DNA of 38,142 bases, from contig CAZCLF010000023.1 of NCBI GenBank assembly GCA_964499485.1, forward strand, positions 1 through 38,142. The letters are read 5' to 3'. The notes beneath the pieces were generated by a model, which saw only the letters and a program-made list of their open reading frames with translations, searched no databases and was not told the DNA's origin. The DNA comes from Ga0074130 sp964499485. GTDB lineage: Bacteria; Pseudomonadota; Gammaproteobacteria; Burkholderiales; Rhodocyclaceae. Position 1 is the stretch's first letter. The number at the start of each line of letters is the position of its first letter. Positions 22,962-31,305 of the stretch are shown one piece after another. The translations under genes were made by a program, and so were the position numbers.

Positions 22962-24014
22962 ATGGATGCTGTACTCGCACTGATTAACCAAAACGTCGCA
23001 CCACTATTCGGTGCTTGGTGGCCAGAGGTTTCAATCACGTTGTGGACGGTGATCAAAGTTGTCTTGATCGTTGCCCCGTTGATGCTCTGTATTGCTTACC
23101 TGACCCTAGCAGAGCGCAAGATTCTGGCATGGATGCACGTTCGTATTGGTCCGAATCGCGTGGGCCCGCTCGGTCTGTTGCAGCCGATTGCTGACGGCGT
23201 GAAACTCCTGCTGAAGGAAATTATTTTCCCGACGCGTGCTAATAAGGGGCTCTACATTCTCGGCCCTATCATGGCGATTGCTCCTGCTCTGGCAGCATGG
23301 GCTGTGATCCCCTTCTCAGAAGAGTGGGTGTTGGCAAATATCGACGCGGGCGTTCTGTATCTACTCGCTGTTTCATCGCTGGGTGTTTACGGTGTGATCA
23401 TCGCCGGTTGGGCATCGAACTCGAAGTACTCCTTCTTGGGCGCCATGCGCGCTGCCGGTCAGATGGTGTCCTACGAAGTATCGATGGGTATGGCACTGAT
23501 TACCGTCCTGATGGTCTCTGGCAGTCTCAATCTCAACACAATTGTTGAAGCACAGCGTGGTGCCACATTCTTCTCGTGGAACTGGCTACCGCTGTTGCCG
23601 ATGTTCATCGTTTATCTCGTTTCGGGTGTAGCAGAAACTTGCCGCGCGCCATTTGACGTGGTCGAAGGCGAGTCTGAAATTGTTGCTGGTCACATGGTTG
23701 AATACTCGGGTATGTCGTTTGCCCTGTTCTTCCTGGCCGAGTACGGCAATATGTGGCTGATCGCTGCCATGACCTCCACCTTCTTCTTGGGTGGCTGGTT
23801 GTCGCCAGTGCCTTTCCTGCCCGACAGCTTCTTGTGGTTCTTCCTCAAAGCCTCGTTCATCATCTTCCTGTTCCTGTGGTTCCGGGCAACATTCCCGCGC
23901 TACCGTTATGACCAGATTATGCGTCTGGGTTGGAAGGTGTTTGTGCCGATCTGCTTGGCCTGGATCTTTGTGGTCGGTCTGTGGATGCTATCCCCGTTGA
24001 ACATCTGGAAGTAA
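22962..24014 (+). CDS. nuoH: NADH-quinone oxidoreductase subunit H
   Basis: NuoH is the membrane subunit that joins the peripheral arm and forms the quinone entry channel. The 350-residue protein has about eight hydrophobic helices and the conserved loops AERKILAWMHVRIGPNRVGP, ADGVKLLLKE, ETCRAPFDVVEGESEIVAG and the C-terminal RATFPRYRYDQIMRLGWK. It starts immediately after the nuoG stop. Confidence 0.97.
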   Translation: MDAVLALINQNVAPLFGAWWPEVSITLWTVIKVVLIVAPLMLCIAYLTLAERKILAWMHVRIGPNRVGPLGLLQPIADGVKLLLKEIIFPTRANKGLYILGPIMAIAPALAAWAVIPFSEEWVLANIDAGVLYLLAVSSLGVYGVIIAGWASNSKYSFLGAMRAAGQMVSYEVSMGMALITVLMVSGSLNLNTIVEAQRGATFFSWNWLPLLPMFIVYLVSGVAETCRAPFDVVEGESEIVAGHMVEYSGMSFALFFLAEYGNMWLIAAMTSTFFLGGWLSPVPFLPDSFLWFFLKASFIIFLFLWFRATFPRYRYDQIMRLGWKVFVPICLAWIFVVGLWMLSPLNIWK

Positions 24015-24027
24015 TGGAGCCTGCCCA

Positions 24028-24516
24028 ATGGGTGCAATGAAAGAATATTTCAGCAGTCTTCTGCTCAAGGAGCTGCTCAAGGGTATGTCGGTGACAGGGC
24101 GCTATATGTTCGCGCGCAAGATCACTGTCCAGTTCCCGGAAGAAAAGACGCCGCAGAGCCACCGTTTCCGTGGTCTGCACGCTTTGCGCCGTTATCCGAA
24201 CGGCGAAGAGCGTTGCATTGCCTGCAAGCTGTGCGAAGCGGTCTGTCCTGCCATGGCTATCACCATTGAATCGGCTCAACGTGATGACAATAGCCGTCGT
24301 ACGACGCGTTATGACATTGATCTGACCAAGTGCATCTTCTGTGGTTTCTGTGAAGAAGCCTGTCCAGTCGATGCCATCGTTGAGACCCGTGTCTTTGAAT
24401 ATCACGGCGAAACCCGTGGCGATCTCTATTACACCAAGCAGATGCTGCTGGCGAACGGCGACCGATACGAAGATCAGATCGCTGCCGACCGCGAGGCGGA
24501 CGCCAAGTTCCGGTAA
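24028..24516 (+). CDS. nuoI: NADH-quinone oxidoreductase subunit I
   Basis: NuoI is the 8Fe ferredoxin-like subunit (TYKY type) that carries clusters N6a and N6b to N2. The 162-residue protein has two CxxCxxCxxxCP motifs, CIACKLCEAVCPA and CIFCGFCEEACPV, and the conserved RGLHALRRYPNGEERC lead-in. Its stop codon shares a base with the nuoJ start. Confidence 0.98.
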   Translation: MGAMKEYFSSLLLKELLKGMSVTGRYMFARKITVQFPEEKTPQSHRFRGLHALRRYPNGEERCIACKLCEAVCPAMAITIESAQRDDNSRRTTRYDIDLTKCIFCGFCEEACPVDAIVETRVFEYHGETRGDLYYTKQMLLANGDRYEDQIAADREADAKFR

Positions 24517-25169
24517 TGACAATGGACTTCCCAACCGTACTCTTCTACGTCTTTGCATCGATACTGGTGCTATCTGCGCTGCGTGTTATCACAGCACGCA
24601 ACCCAGTCCATGCGGTGTTGTTCCTCGTACTCAGCTTCTTCAATGCCGCTGGCTTGTGGATGTTGTTGCATGCCGAGTTCCTCGCCATCATGCTGGTCAT
24701 GGTCTACGTCGGCGCCGTCATGGTGTTGTTCTTGTTTGTGGTCATGCTGCTGGATATCAATATCGAACGCCTGCGCCAAGGATTCTGGAGTTATCTGCCA
24801 GTTGGCGCCGTCATTGGTCTCATCATGGCTGGCGAAATGGCTCTGATTCTCGGTGGTCGTTACTTTGGTCTCGAAGCGCTGCCGGCACCGGCTGTTCCTG
24901 CTGCTGATTACAGCAATACCAAGGAGCTGGGACGCTTGCTCTTCACCGATTACGTTTATCCGTTTGAATTGGCATCAGTCATTCTGTTGGTGGCACTGAT
25001 TGCTGCAGTTGTTCTCACACTGCGTCAGCGCAAGGACAACAAGGCAATGAACCCATCGCTGCAGGTGCGTGTCAAGGCAGCTGATCGCTGGCGCATCGTC
25101 AAGATGGATGCAGTCGTAGAGGCGCCTGCGACCCCTGCGGCCGATGCACAGGAAGGAGGCAAGGCATGA
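24516..25169 (+). CDS. nuoJ: NADH-quinone oxidoreductase subunit J
   Basis: NuoJ is a membrane subunit next to NuoA/NuoK; the 217-residue protein has five hydrophobic helices. The helix with the strictly conserved YVGAVMVLFLFVVMLLDI is clear. The C-terminal tail is long and ends in an Ala/Pro-rich stretch (EAPATPAADAQEGGKA). ATG at 24516 (MTMDFPTV) or at 24522 could start it. It overlaps nuoK by 4 bases. Confidence 0.96.
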   Translation: MTMDFPTVLFYVFASILVLSALRVITARNPVHAVLFLVLSFFNAAGLWMLLHAEFLAIMLVMVYVGAVMVLFLFVVMLLDINIERLRQGFWSYLPVGAVIGLIMAGEMALILGGRYFGLEALPAPAVPAADYSNTKELGRLLFTDYVYPFELASVILLVALIAAVVLTLRQRKDNKAMNPSLQVRVKAADRWRIVKMDAVVEAPATPAADAQEGGKA

Positions 25170-25471
25170 TTTCCCTCTCGCATTACCTGATTCTGGGGGC
25201 CATCCTGTTTGCAATCGCAGTGGTTGGCATCTTCCTGAATCGTAAAAATCTGATCGTGCTACTGATGGCGATTGAACTGATGCTCTTGGCCGTGAATATG
25301 AACTTCGCCGCCTTCGCAAGCTATCTCAATGACATCAATGGCCAGCTGTTCGTCGTATTCATCATGACGGTGGCTGCAGCAGAAGCCGCAATCGGCTTGG
25401 CCATTTTGGTGGTTCTCTTCCGCAACCTGTCGACCATTCACGTCGACGATCTCGACAGCCTCAAGGGCTAA
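25166..25471 (+). CDS. nuoK: NADH-quinone oxidoreductase subunit K
   Basis: NuoK is a 101-residue, three-helix membrane subunit in the proton path. The two functionally important membrane glutamates are present in LLMAIELMLLAVNMNF and TVAAAEAAIGLAILV. The start (ATGA) overlaps the nuoJ stop, and GGAGGC at 25154-25159 serves as a good ribosome binding site. Confidence 0.97.
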   Translation: MISLSHYLILGAILFAIAVVGIFLNRKNLIVLLMAIELMLLAVNMNFAAFASYLNDINGQLFVVFIMTVAAAEAAIGLAILVVLFRNLSTIHVDDLDSLKG

Positions 25472-25490
25472 CAAGGGGCTCGCTGAAATA

Positions 25491-27386
25491 ATGGATATGC
25501 AGACGCTTTACCTGCTCGTGCCGCTGGCGCCTCTGGCCGGCGCCATCCTAGCTGGCCTTTTTGGCAAGCAGATTGGCCGCGCCGGCGCCCATACCGTCAC
25601 CATCTTAGGCGTGGCTGTCGCCTTCGCCCTCTCGGTCATCATCTTTCAAGATGTTCAGGCCGGTAATACATTCAACGGTGCTGTTTACACGTGGATGGAG
25701 GCGGGTGGCCTGAAGTTTGAGGTTGGTTTCTTGATTGACAAGCTAACCGTGATGATGATGCTTGTCGTGACCTTCGTATCGCTGATGGTGCACGTTTACA
25801 CCATTGGCTACATGCACGAGGATCCAGGCTATCAACGCTTCTTCAGCTACATCTCGCTGTTCACCTTCTCGATGCTGATGCTCGTTATGAGCAACAACTT
25901 CGTCCAGCTGTTCTTCGGCTGGGAAGCTGTCGGTCTGGTCTCATATCTACTGATTGGTTTCTGGTACACCAAGCCAACCGCTATTTATGCAAACCTGAAG
26001 GCATTCTTGGTTAATCGCGTGGGCGACTTCGGTTTCCTGCTGGGTATCGGTCTTGTGGCAGCCTATGCGGGTTCGCTCGATTACTTTGAAGTGTTTGAAA
26101 AGCGCCATGAGCTGGCCGCATTGACGGAATCCGTCACTGGTTGGCCTTTGATCACGGCGATTTGTATCAGCCTCTTCATTGGTGCCATGGGTAAGTCGGC
26201 ACAAGTGCCGCTGCATATCTGGCTGCCTGACTCAATGGAAGGCCCGACACCGATTTCTGCACTGATCCACGCCGCAACAATGGTGACTGCAGGTATCTTC
26301 ATGGTCACGCGTATGTCCCCGCTATTTGAGCTGTCGGATACTGCATTGTCCTTTGTGCTGGTGATTGGTGCGACAACTGCGCTGTTTATGGGTTTCCTTG
26401 GGATCATCCAGAACGACATCAAGCGCGTGGTTGCCTACTCAACGCTTTCGCAGCTGGGTTACATGACTGTTGCACTTGGTGTGTCTGCCTACTCGGTTGC
26501 TGTGTTCCACCTGATGACCCATGCATTCTTCAAGGCGCTNNNNNNNNNNNNNNNNNNNNNNNNNNNNNNNNNNNNNNNNNNNNNNNNNNNNNNNNNNNNN
26601 NNNNNNNNNNNNNNNNNNNNNNNNNNNNNNNNNNNNNNNTTCTACTCGTTCCGCATGTACTTCCTCGTTTTCCACGGTGAAGAGCGTTACGATCTAAATC
26701 CGGATGCACACCACGCAGATGCACATGCGGATGACCATGGCGATCACGCCCATGATGACCATGGCCACGACGATCACGGTCATGGCGGTAAGCCGCATGA
26801 GTCGCCTTGGGTTGTCACGCTCCCACTGGTACTGTTGGCGATCCCTTCGGTGATTATTGGTTACATCGCTATTGAGCCAATGCTGTTTGGTGATTGGTTC
26901 GGTACTGCTGTGTATATTGATGCTGCCAAGCATCCAGGTCTAGCTGAGCTGGGCGAAGAGTTCCATGGTGCTGCAGCGATGGCAATTCATGGCCTGCAAA
27001 CCCTGCCATTCTGGCTTGCGATCAGCGGTGTCGCGGTTGCTTGGTTCTTCTACCTGAAGGCACCACATATTCCTGCTGCAATCAAGAAGGCAGTTGGCCC
27101 GATCTACACGCTCCTGGATAACAAGTACTACTTCGATCGTTTCAATGAAGTCGTGGTAATGGCAGGTTCGCGTGCATTAGGTCGTGGTCTGTGGAAGGCG
27201 GGCGACCAAACGGTTATCGATGGGCTGATGGTCAATGGTACTGCACGCACGGTTGGCGCGATTGCCAAGTTGACCCGACTCATCCAGACCGGACATCTTT
27301 ACTTCTATGCCTTCGCCATGATCTTCGGTGTGTTTGCACTGCTGACCTATGTTTATGTCGTATGGCTTCGGCGTTTTGTTCTCTGA
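25491..27386 (+). CDS. nuoL: NADH-quinone oxidoreductase subunit L (interrupted by sequencing gap)
   Basis: NuoL is the large distal proton-pumping subunit. Before the gap are the pump residues: the helix with Glu in FFGWEAVGLVSYLLIGFW, the Lys helix MGKSAQVPLHIWLPDSMEGP and THAFFKAL. After it come FYSFRMYFLVFHGEERYDL and the C-terminal lateral helix. The 100 N at 26540-26639 keep the frame, but by comparison with E. coli NuoL about 80 or more residues are missing between these points, so the real gap is longer. After the gap a His/Asp-rich loop (26706-26785, such as HDDHGHDDHGHGG) precedes KPHESPWVVTLP. The start may be 25491 or the ATG at 25497. Confidence 0.96.
   Translation: MDMQTLYLLVPLAPLAGAILAGLFGKQIGRAGAHTVTILGVAVAFALSVIIFQDVQAGNTFNGAVYTWMEAGGLKFEVGFLIDKLTVMMMLVVTFVSLMVHVYTIGYMHEDPGYQRFFSYISLFTFSMLMLVMSNNFVQLFFGWEAVGLVSYLLIGFWYTKPTAIYANLKAFLVNRVGDFGFLLGIGLVAAYAGSLDYFEVFEKRHELAALTESVTGWPLITAICISLFIGAMGKSAQVPLHIWLPDSMEGPTPISALIHAATMVTAGIFMVTRMSPLFELSDTALSFVLVIGATTALFMGFLGIIQNDIKRVVAYSTLSQLGYMTVALGVSAYSVAVFHLMTHAFFKAXXXXXXXXXXXXXXXXXXXXXXXXXXXXXXXXXXFYSFRMYFLVFHGEERYDLNPDAHHADAHADDHGDHAHDDHGHDDHGHGGKPHESPWVVTLPLVLLAIPSVIIGYIAIEPMLFGDWFGTAVYIDAAKHPGLAELGEEFHGAAAMAIHGLQTLPFWLAISGVAVAWFFYLKAPHIPAAIKKAVGPIYTLLDNKYYFDRFNEVVVMAGSRALGRGLWKAGDQTVIDGLMVNGTARTVGAIAKLTRLIQTGHLYFYAFAMIFGVFALLTYVYVVWLRRFVL
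26540..26639. other. Assembly gap (100 N)
   Basis: Exactly 100 undetermined bases lie within nuoL. The round number suggests a placeholder for unknown length. Protein comparison indicates roughly 250 or more bases are really missing. Confidence 0.95.
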
Positions 27387-27412
27387 TCGCGGCTGTCTGA
27401 AAATACACAAAA

Positions 27413-28891
27413 ATGAATTCGTCACTTCTCAGTCTTGCTATCTGGACCCCGATCATCGGCGCGCTCGTCGTGCTGATGACTGGTAATGACAGAAACGCTC
27501 ACCTAGCTCGTCCTCTCGCGTTGATTAGCGCGATCGTCGGCTTCCTTGTCACCATTCCTCTGTACACAGGGTTCGACTCTGCCGCTCCTGGTATGCAGTT
27601 CGTTGAGCTCTACAATTGGATTCCTCGCTTCAATATCAACTACCACCTTGGTGTTGACGGCATTTCGGTGCTCTTCATTTTGCTCAACAGTTTCATCACC
27701 ATTTTTGTGGTGCTGGCTGCATGGCAAGTGATCAACAATAAGGTCGCTCAGTACCTCGCTGCTTTCTTGGCGATGTCGGGTTTGATCAACGGCATCTTCT
27801 CTTCACTGGATGGCGTGCTGTTCTACGTATTCTTTGAAGCATCGCTGATCCCGATGTATATCATCATCGGTATCTGGGGTGGTCCAAACCGCGTGTATGC
27901 TGCGATCAAGTTCTTCCTCTATACGTTGCTTGGCTCGTTGTTGATGCTGATTGCTTTGATCTACTTGTTCATGGCGTCAAATGGCAGTTTCAACATCCTA
28001 GATTGGCATGAGTTGAAGATTGGCATGGGCCCGCAGAGCTACCTGTTCTTTGCCTTCCTCATCGCTTTTGCAGTCAAAGTGCCGATGTGGCCGGTGCACA
28101 CTTGGCTGCCTGATGCCCACGTCGAAGCGCCAACTGGCGGTTCGGTCGTACTAGCTGCAATTGCACTGAAGCTTGGTGCCTATGGTTTCCTGCGTTTCTC
28201 GCTGCCTATTGCACCCGATGCCAGCCAGTATTTCGCACCGCTGATGATTACGCTGTCGCTGATTGCTGTCATCTACATTGGCTTCGTTGCTCTGGTCCAA
28301 CAGGACATGAAGAAGCTGGTTGCGTACTCCTCCATCTCACACATGGGCTTCGTTACCCTTGGCTTCTTCATCTTCAACCAGCTCGGTATTGAAGGGGCCT
28401 TGGTGCAGATGATTTCGCACGGCTTCGTCTCTGGTGCCATGTTCTTGTGTATCGGCGTCCTTTACGACCGTCTGCATAGCCGTCAGATTGCCGATTACGG
28501 TGGTGTAGTGAATGTCATGCCTAAGTTCGCCGCGTTCTTTTTGCTGTTCTCAATGGCCAACTCTGGTCTGCCAGCAACCTCCGGTTTCGTCGGTGAGTTC
28601 ATGGTAATTCTGGGTGCTGTTAAGTACAACTTCTGGATTGGTTTTGCAGCCGCAACGACCTTGATTGTTGGTGCTGCCTACACCCTCTGGATGTACAAGC
28701 GCGTTGTTTTCGGTGAAATCACCAATCCGCATGTCGCTGAAATGAGTGACATCAATCGCCGTGAATTCCTGATCCTGGGCATTCTGGCCATTGCGGTACT
28801 CGCAATGGGCCTGTATCCCTATCCCTTTACCGACGTTATGCACGCCTCGGTTGATAATCTGCTCAAGCATGTGGCAGTGAGCAAGCTCTGA
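27413..28891 (+). CDS. nuoM: NADH-quinone oxidoreductase subunit M
   Basis: NuoM is an antiporter-like proton-pumping subunit of 492 residues with about 14 hydrophobic helices. Key charged residues are the Glu in YVFFEASLIPMYIIIGIWGG, the Lys in AFAVKVPMWPVHTWLPDAHV and the Glu in GFVGEFMVILG. It begins 26 bases after the nuoL stop; that spacer carries no strong ribosome binding site. Confidence 0.97.
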   Translation: MNSSLLSLAIWTPIIGALVVLMTGNDRNAHLARPLALISAIVGFLVTIPLYTGFDSAAPGMQFVELYNWIPRFNINYHLGVDGISVLFILLNSFITIFVVLAAWQVINNKVAQYLAAFLAMSGLINGIFSSLDGVLFYVFFEASLIPMYIIIGIWGGPNRVYAAIKFFLYTLLGSLLMLIALIYLFMASNGSFNILDWHELKIGMGPQSYLFFAFLIAFAVKVPMWPVHTWLPDAHVEAPTGGSVVLAAIALKLGAYGFLRFSLPIAPDASQYFAPLMITLSLIAVIYIGFVALVQQDMKKLVAYSSISHMGFVTLGFFIFNQLGIEGALVQMISHGFVSGAMFLCIGVLYDRLHSRQIADYGGVVNVMPKFAAFFLLFSMANSGLPATSGFVGEFMVILGAVKYNFWIGFAAATTLIVGAAYTLWMYKRVVFGEITNPHVAEMSDINRREFLILGILAIAVLAMGLYPYPFTDVMHASVDNLLKHVAVSKL

Positions 28892-28904
28892 CGACTGAAT
28901 AACT

Positions 28905-30383
28905 ATGCTGACTAATTTCGTCCTGCCTGATCTCGCACCGGCGTACCCAGAGATCTTCCTGCTGACTATGGCATGCGCCATTCTGCTGGTCGATGTGATC
29001 ATGGGTGCTGCTTCCCGTGGCCTCGTTGCTGCACTATCGTTGTTGACGCTGTTTGGCTGCGCCGTACTTACTGCGCTCACCGCAACAGGTGAGGTCACCA
29101 CGACCTTCAGCAACATGTTTATCGATGATGCCTTCGCAGACTTGCTCAAAATGCTGGTCTACGGTTCCGTCGCAGCTGTTCTTGTCTATTCGCGAGGTTA
29201 TTTGCGTGATCGCGGACTGGATAAGGCCGAGTACTATCTGCTCGTTCTGTTTGCCACGCTCGGCATGATGGTCATGATTTCAGCTGGCCATTTCCTGACC
29301 GTATATCTCGGTCTCGAGTTGATGTCATTGTCCATCTACGCCTTGGTTGCCATGGATCGTGATTCAGCGCGCTCGACAGAGGCTGCGATGAAGTACTTCA
29401 TCCTTGGTGCGCTGGCTTCGGGCTTGCTGCTGTACGGTATGTCCATGATGTACGGTGCGACAGGTACGCTTGAAATCAACGGCGTGCTGCAGGCACTGGC
29501 TATGGGGCAAGCGAACGGTATCGTACTGGTGTTTGGTTTGGTGTTCCTGGTGTCTGGTTTGGCATTCAAGCTAGGTGCAGTGCCATTCCACATGTGGGTG
29601 CCGGATGTCTATCACGGTGCACCAACCCCGATGACCCTCTTAATCAGCTCGGCGCCGAAGCTTGCAGCGTTTGCAATGATCATGCGCCTGCTGGTATTTG
29701 GCACTATTCCGCTGGCTGAACAATGGCAACCGATGCTGTTGATCATGGCTGTCCTGTCGATCATTGTCGGCAATTTGGCTGCCATTGCACAGACCAACAT
29801 CAAGCGCATGTTTGCTTACTCCGCAATCTCGCACATGGGGTTCATGTTGCTTGCTTTCACCACGGGCGTATTTAATGGTCACGCTGCATTGGCACTTGAG
29901 GCTTATACGTCAGCGTTCTATTACATCGTTGCTTATGTGCTGATGTCACTTGCTGGCTTCGGTATCCTGTTGTTGTTGTCACGTTCAGGTTATGACGTTG
30001 AAAACCTTGAGGATCTCAAGGGCCTGAATCAACGCAGCCCATGGTACGCGGCAGTGATGATGATGACCATGTTCTCGATGGCCGGTATCCCATTCTTTGT
30101 CGGCTTCTTCGCAAAGTTCTCAGTTCTGTTGTCAGCAGTGGCAGCAAATCTGGTTTGGGTCGCAGTGCTTGCTGTGGCTTTCTCTCTAGTAGGTGCCTTC
30201 TACTACTTGCGCGTAGTCAAGCTCATGTACTTTGATGCCCCAAACGATGTTGCGCCGATCCATGCTTCAATTGATATGCGTGTACTGCTCTCTCTGAATG
30301 GACTTGCAATTGCAGTATTCGGTGCATTCCCCGAGCCGCTGATGCAGCTCTGCCGTCAAGCATTGGCACGTTCGCTGTTCTAA
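28905..30383 (+). CDS. nuoN: NADH-quinone oxidoreductase subunit N
   Basis: NuoN is the third antiporter-like proton-pumping subunit, 492 residues, with about 14 hydrophobic helices. The membrane Glu in YLGLELMSLSIYALVAMDRD and the Lys in AFKLGAVPFHMWVPDVYHGA are conserved. FSMAGIPFFVGFFAKF marks the broken helix 12 region. It is the last canonical nuo gene; all of nuoA to nuoN are in standard order. Confidence 0.97.
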   Translation: MLTNFVLPDLAPAYPEIFLLTMACAILLVDVIMGAASRGLVAALSLLTLFGCAVLTALTATGEVTTTFSNMFIDDAFADLLKMLVYGSVAAVLVYSRGYLRDRGLDKAEYYLLVLFATLGMMVMISAGHFLTVYLGLELMSLSIYALVAMDRDSARSTEAAMKYFILGALASGLLLYGMSMMYGATGTLEINGVLQALAMGQANGIVLVFGLVFLVSGLAFKLGAVPFHMWVPDVYHGAPTPMTLLISSAPKLAAFAMIMRLLVFGTIPLAEQWQPMLLIMAVLSIIVGNLAAIAQTNIKRMFAYSAISHMGFMLLAFTTGVFNGHAALALEAYTSAFYYIVAYVLMSLAGFGILLLLSRSGYDVENLEDLKGLNQRSPWYAAVMMMTMFSMAGIPFFVGFFAKFSVLLSAVAANLVWVAVLAVAFSLVGAFYYLRVVKLMYFDAPNDVAPIHASIDMRVLLSLNGLAIAVFGAFPEPLMQLCRQALARSLF

Positions 30384-30402
30384 TCAATACTTCAGGCCGG
30401 CA

Positions 30403-30711
30403 ATGACAGCCGCACAAATTCTGCTTGTCATTGCCGCCCTGATTGCAGCAAATCTTCCTTTTTTCACGCAGCGTAGTTTTCTTGGCATCCCTTGCAGGAA
30501 AACGGATAAGCCTATCCATATCCGTCTGCTTGAGCTGATCACCCTCTATCTAATCCTTGGAATACTGACGATTGGATTTGAAACCAGTGCCTACGGTGCT
30601 GCCTATCCCCAAGGATGGGAGTTCTACGCCATCACCTTTTGTCTCTTCTTAGTCTTGGCCTACCCAGGATTTGTCTTCCGTTATCTCTGGCCACGTCGTA
30701 AGCATGCGTGA
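30403..30711 (+). CDS. DUF2818 family small membrane protein
   Basis: This 102-residue protein has three hydrophobic helices (LLVIAALIAANLPFF, LLELITLYLILGILTIGF and FYAITFCLFLVLAYPGFVF) and a basic C-terminus (RYLWPRRKHA). Conserved-looking features are ANLPFFTQR and the YPQGWEFYA loop. It starts 19 bases after nuoN and overlaps nudF. Genes of this family are, to my knowledge, regularly found directly after nuoN in betaproteobacteria, which suggests an accessory or assembly role for complex I; no biochemical function is known to me. The alternative is a passenger gene sharing the promoter. Confidence 0.85.
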   Translation: MTAAQILLVIAALIAANLPFFTQRSFLGIPCRKTDKPIHIRLLELITLYLILGILTIGFETSAYGAAYPQGWEFYAITFCLFLVLAYPGFVFRYLWPRRKHA

Positions 30712-31267
30712 TGAAGACCTGATCGAAACAACGCTATCTAGCGAAGCCCTTTGCGAAGGTGTGTTGCTGAAAGCGCATCGTGATCGAGTAAAACTGCCCA
30801 ATGGTGGTGAGGCTGTTCGTGAGTGGATTGAGCATCCAGGTGCCGCCGTCGTCATTGCTTTGCTTGATAACGGGAAATTGCTGTTTGAGCGCCAGTTCCG
30901 CTATCCAGTTAGGCAAATTTTTCTGGAAATGCCAGCTGGAAAAATTGATGCAGGTGAGCCTGCCCTTGATACAGCTCGGCGTGAGCTGCGCGAGGAGACT
31001 GGCTATAAGGCAAAGACTTGGCGCCACCTAGGTACCATGCATCCCTGTATCGGTTACTCGAATGAGAAAATTGAGATATTCCTCGCACACGGGCTCAGCT
31101 TTGTGGGCAACGATCTGGATGAGGAAGAGTTTCTCGAGGTCGTCGAATTGAGCCTCGCTGATGCGATTTTGGCCATCCGAGATGGTGAAATCACCGATGC
31201 AAAAACAATATCGGCCCTGTTCTGGGCCGAGAAGCTAATCAAAGGTGAGTGGGAAATGCCGGCTTGA
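30704..31267 (+). CDS. nudF: Nudix hydrolase, ADP-ribose pyrophosphatase type
   Basis: This 187-residue cytosolic hydrolase cleaves ADP-ribose or related ADP-sugars to AMP and sugar phosphate. The Nudix box is complete: G in GKIDAGEPALD, then RRELREETGYK, giving Gx5Ex7REUxEExGU. The preceding VRQIFLEMPAG is typical of the ADP-ribose group. The ATG at 30704 overlaps the DUF2818 stop and lacks a clear ribosome binding site; the frame opens upstream at 30671 inside that gene. Its place behind the nuo operon suggests co-transcription, fitting turnover of NAD breakdown products. Confidence 0.88.
   Translation: MRDEDLIETTLSSEALCEGVLLKAHRDRVKLPNGGEAVREWIEHPGAAVVIALLDNGKLLFERQFRYPVRQIFLEMPAGKIDAGEPALDTARRELREETGYKAKTWRHLGTMHPCIGYSNEKIEIFLAHGLSFVGNDLDEEEFLEVVELSLADAILAIRDGEITDAKTISALFWAEKLIKGEWEMPA
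31200..31230 (-). terminator. Probable cheR terminator inside the 3' end of nudF
   Basis: On the minus strand the perfect 7-bp stem TCGGCCC / GGGCCGA (6-base loop) is followed by TATTGTTTTTG. It lies 76 bases beyond the cheR stop, within nudF coding sequence on the opposite strand. Confidence 0.6.
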
Positions 31268-31305
31268 GCCGTTGTTTAGCCTAAGCAAGTCACTCCAACA
31301 GGGCG

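Noticed and set aside
26540..26639. Biological insertion or frameshift in nuoL
   Set aside because: The bases are undetermined; the flanks are both normal NuoL, so this is an assembly gap.
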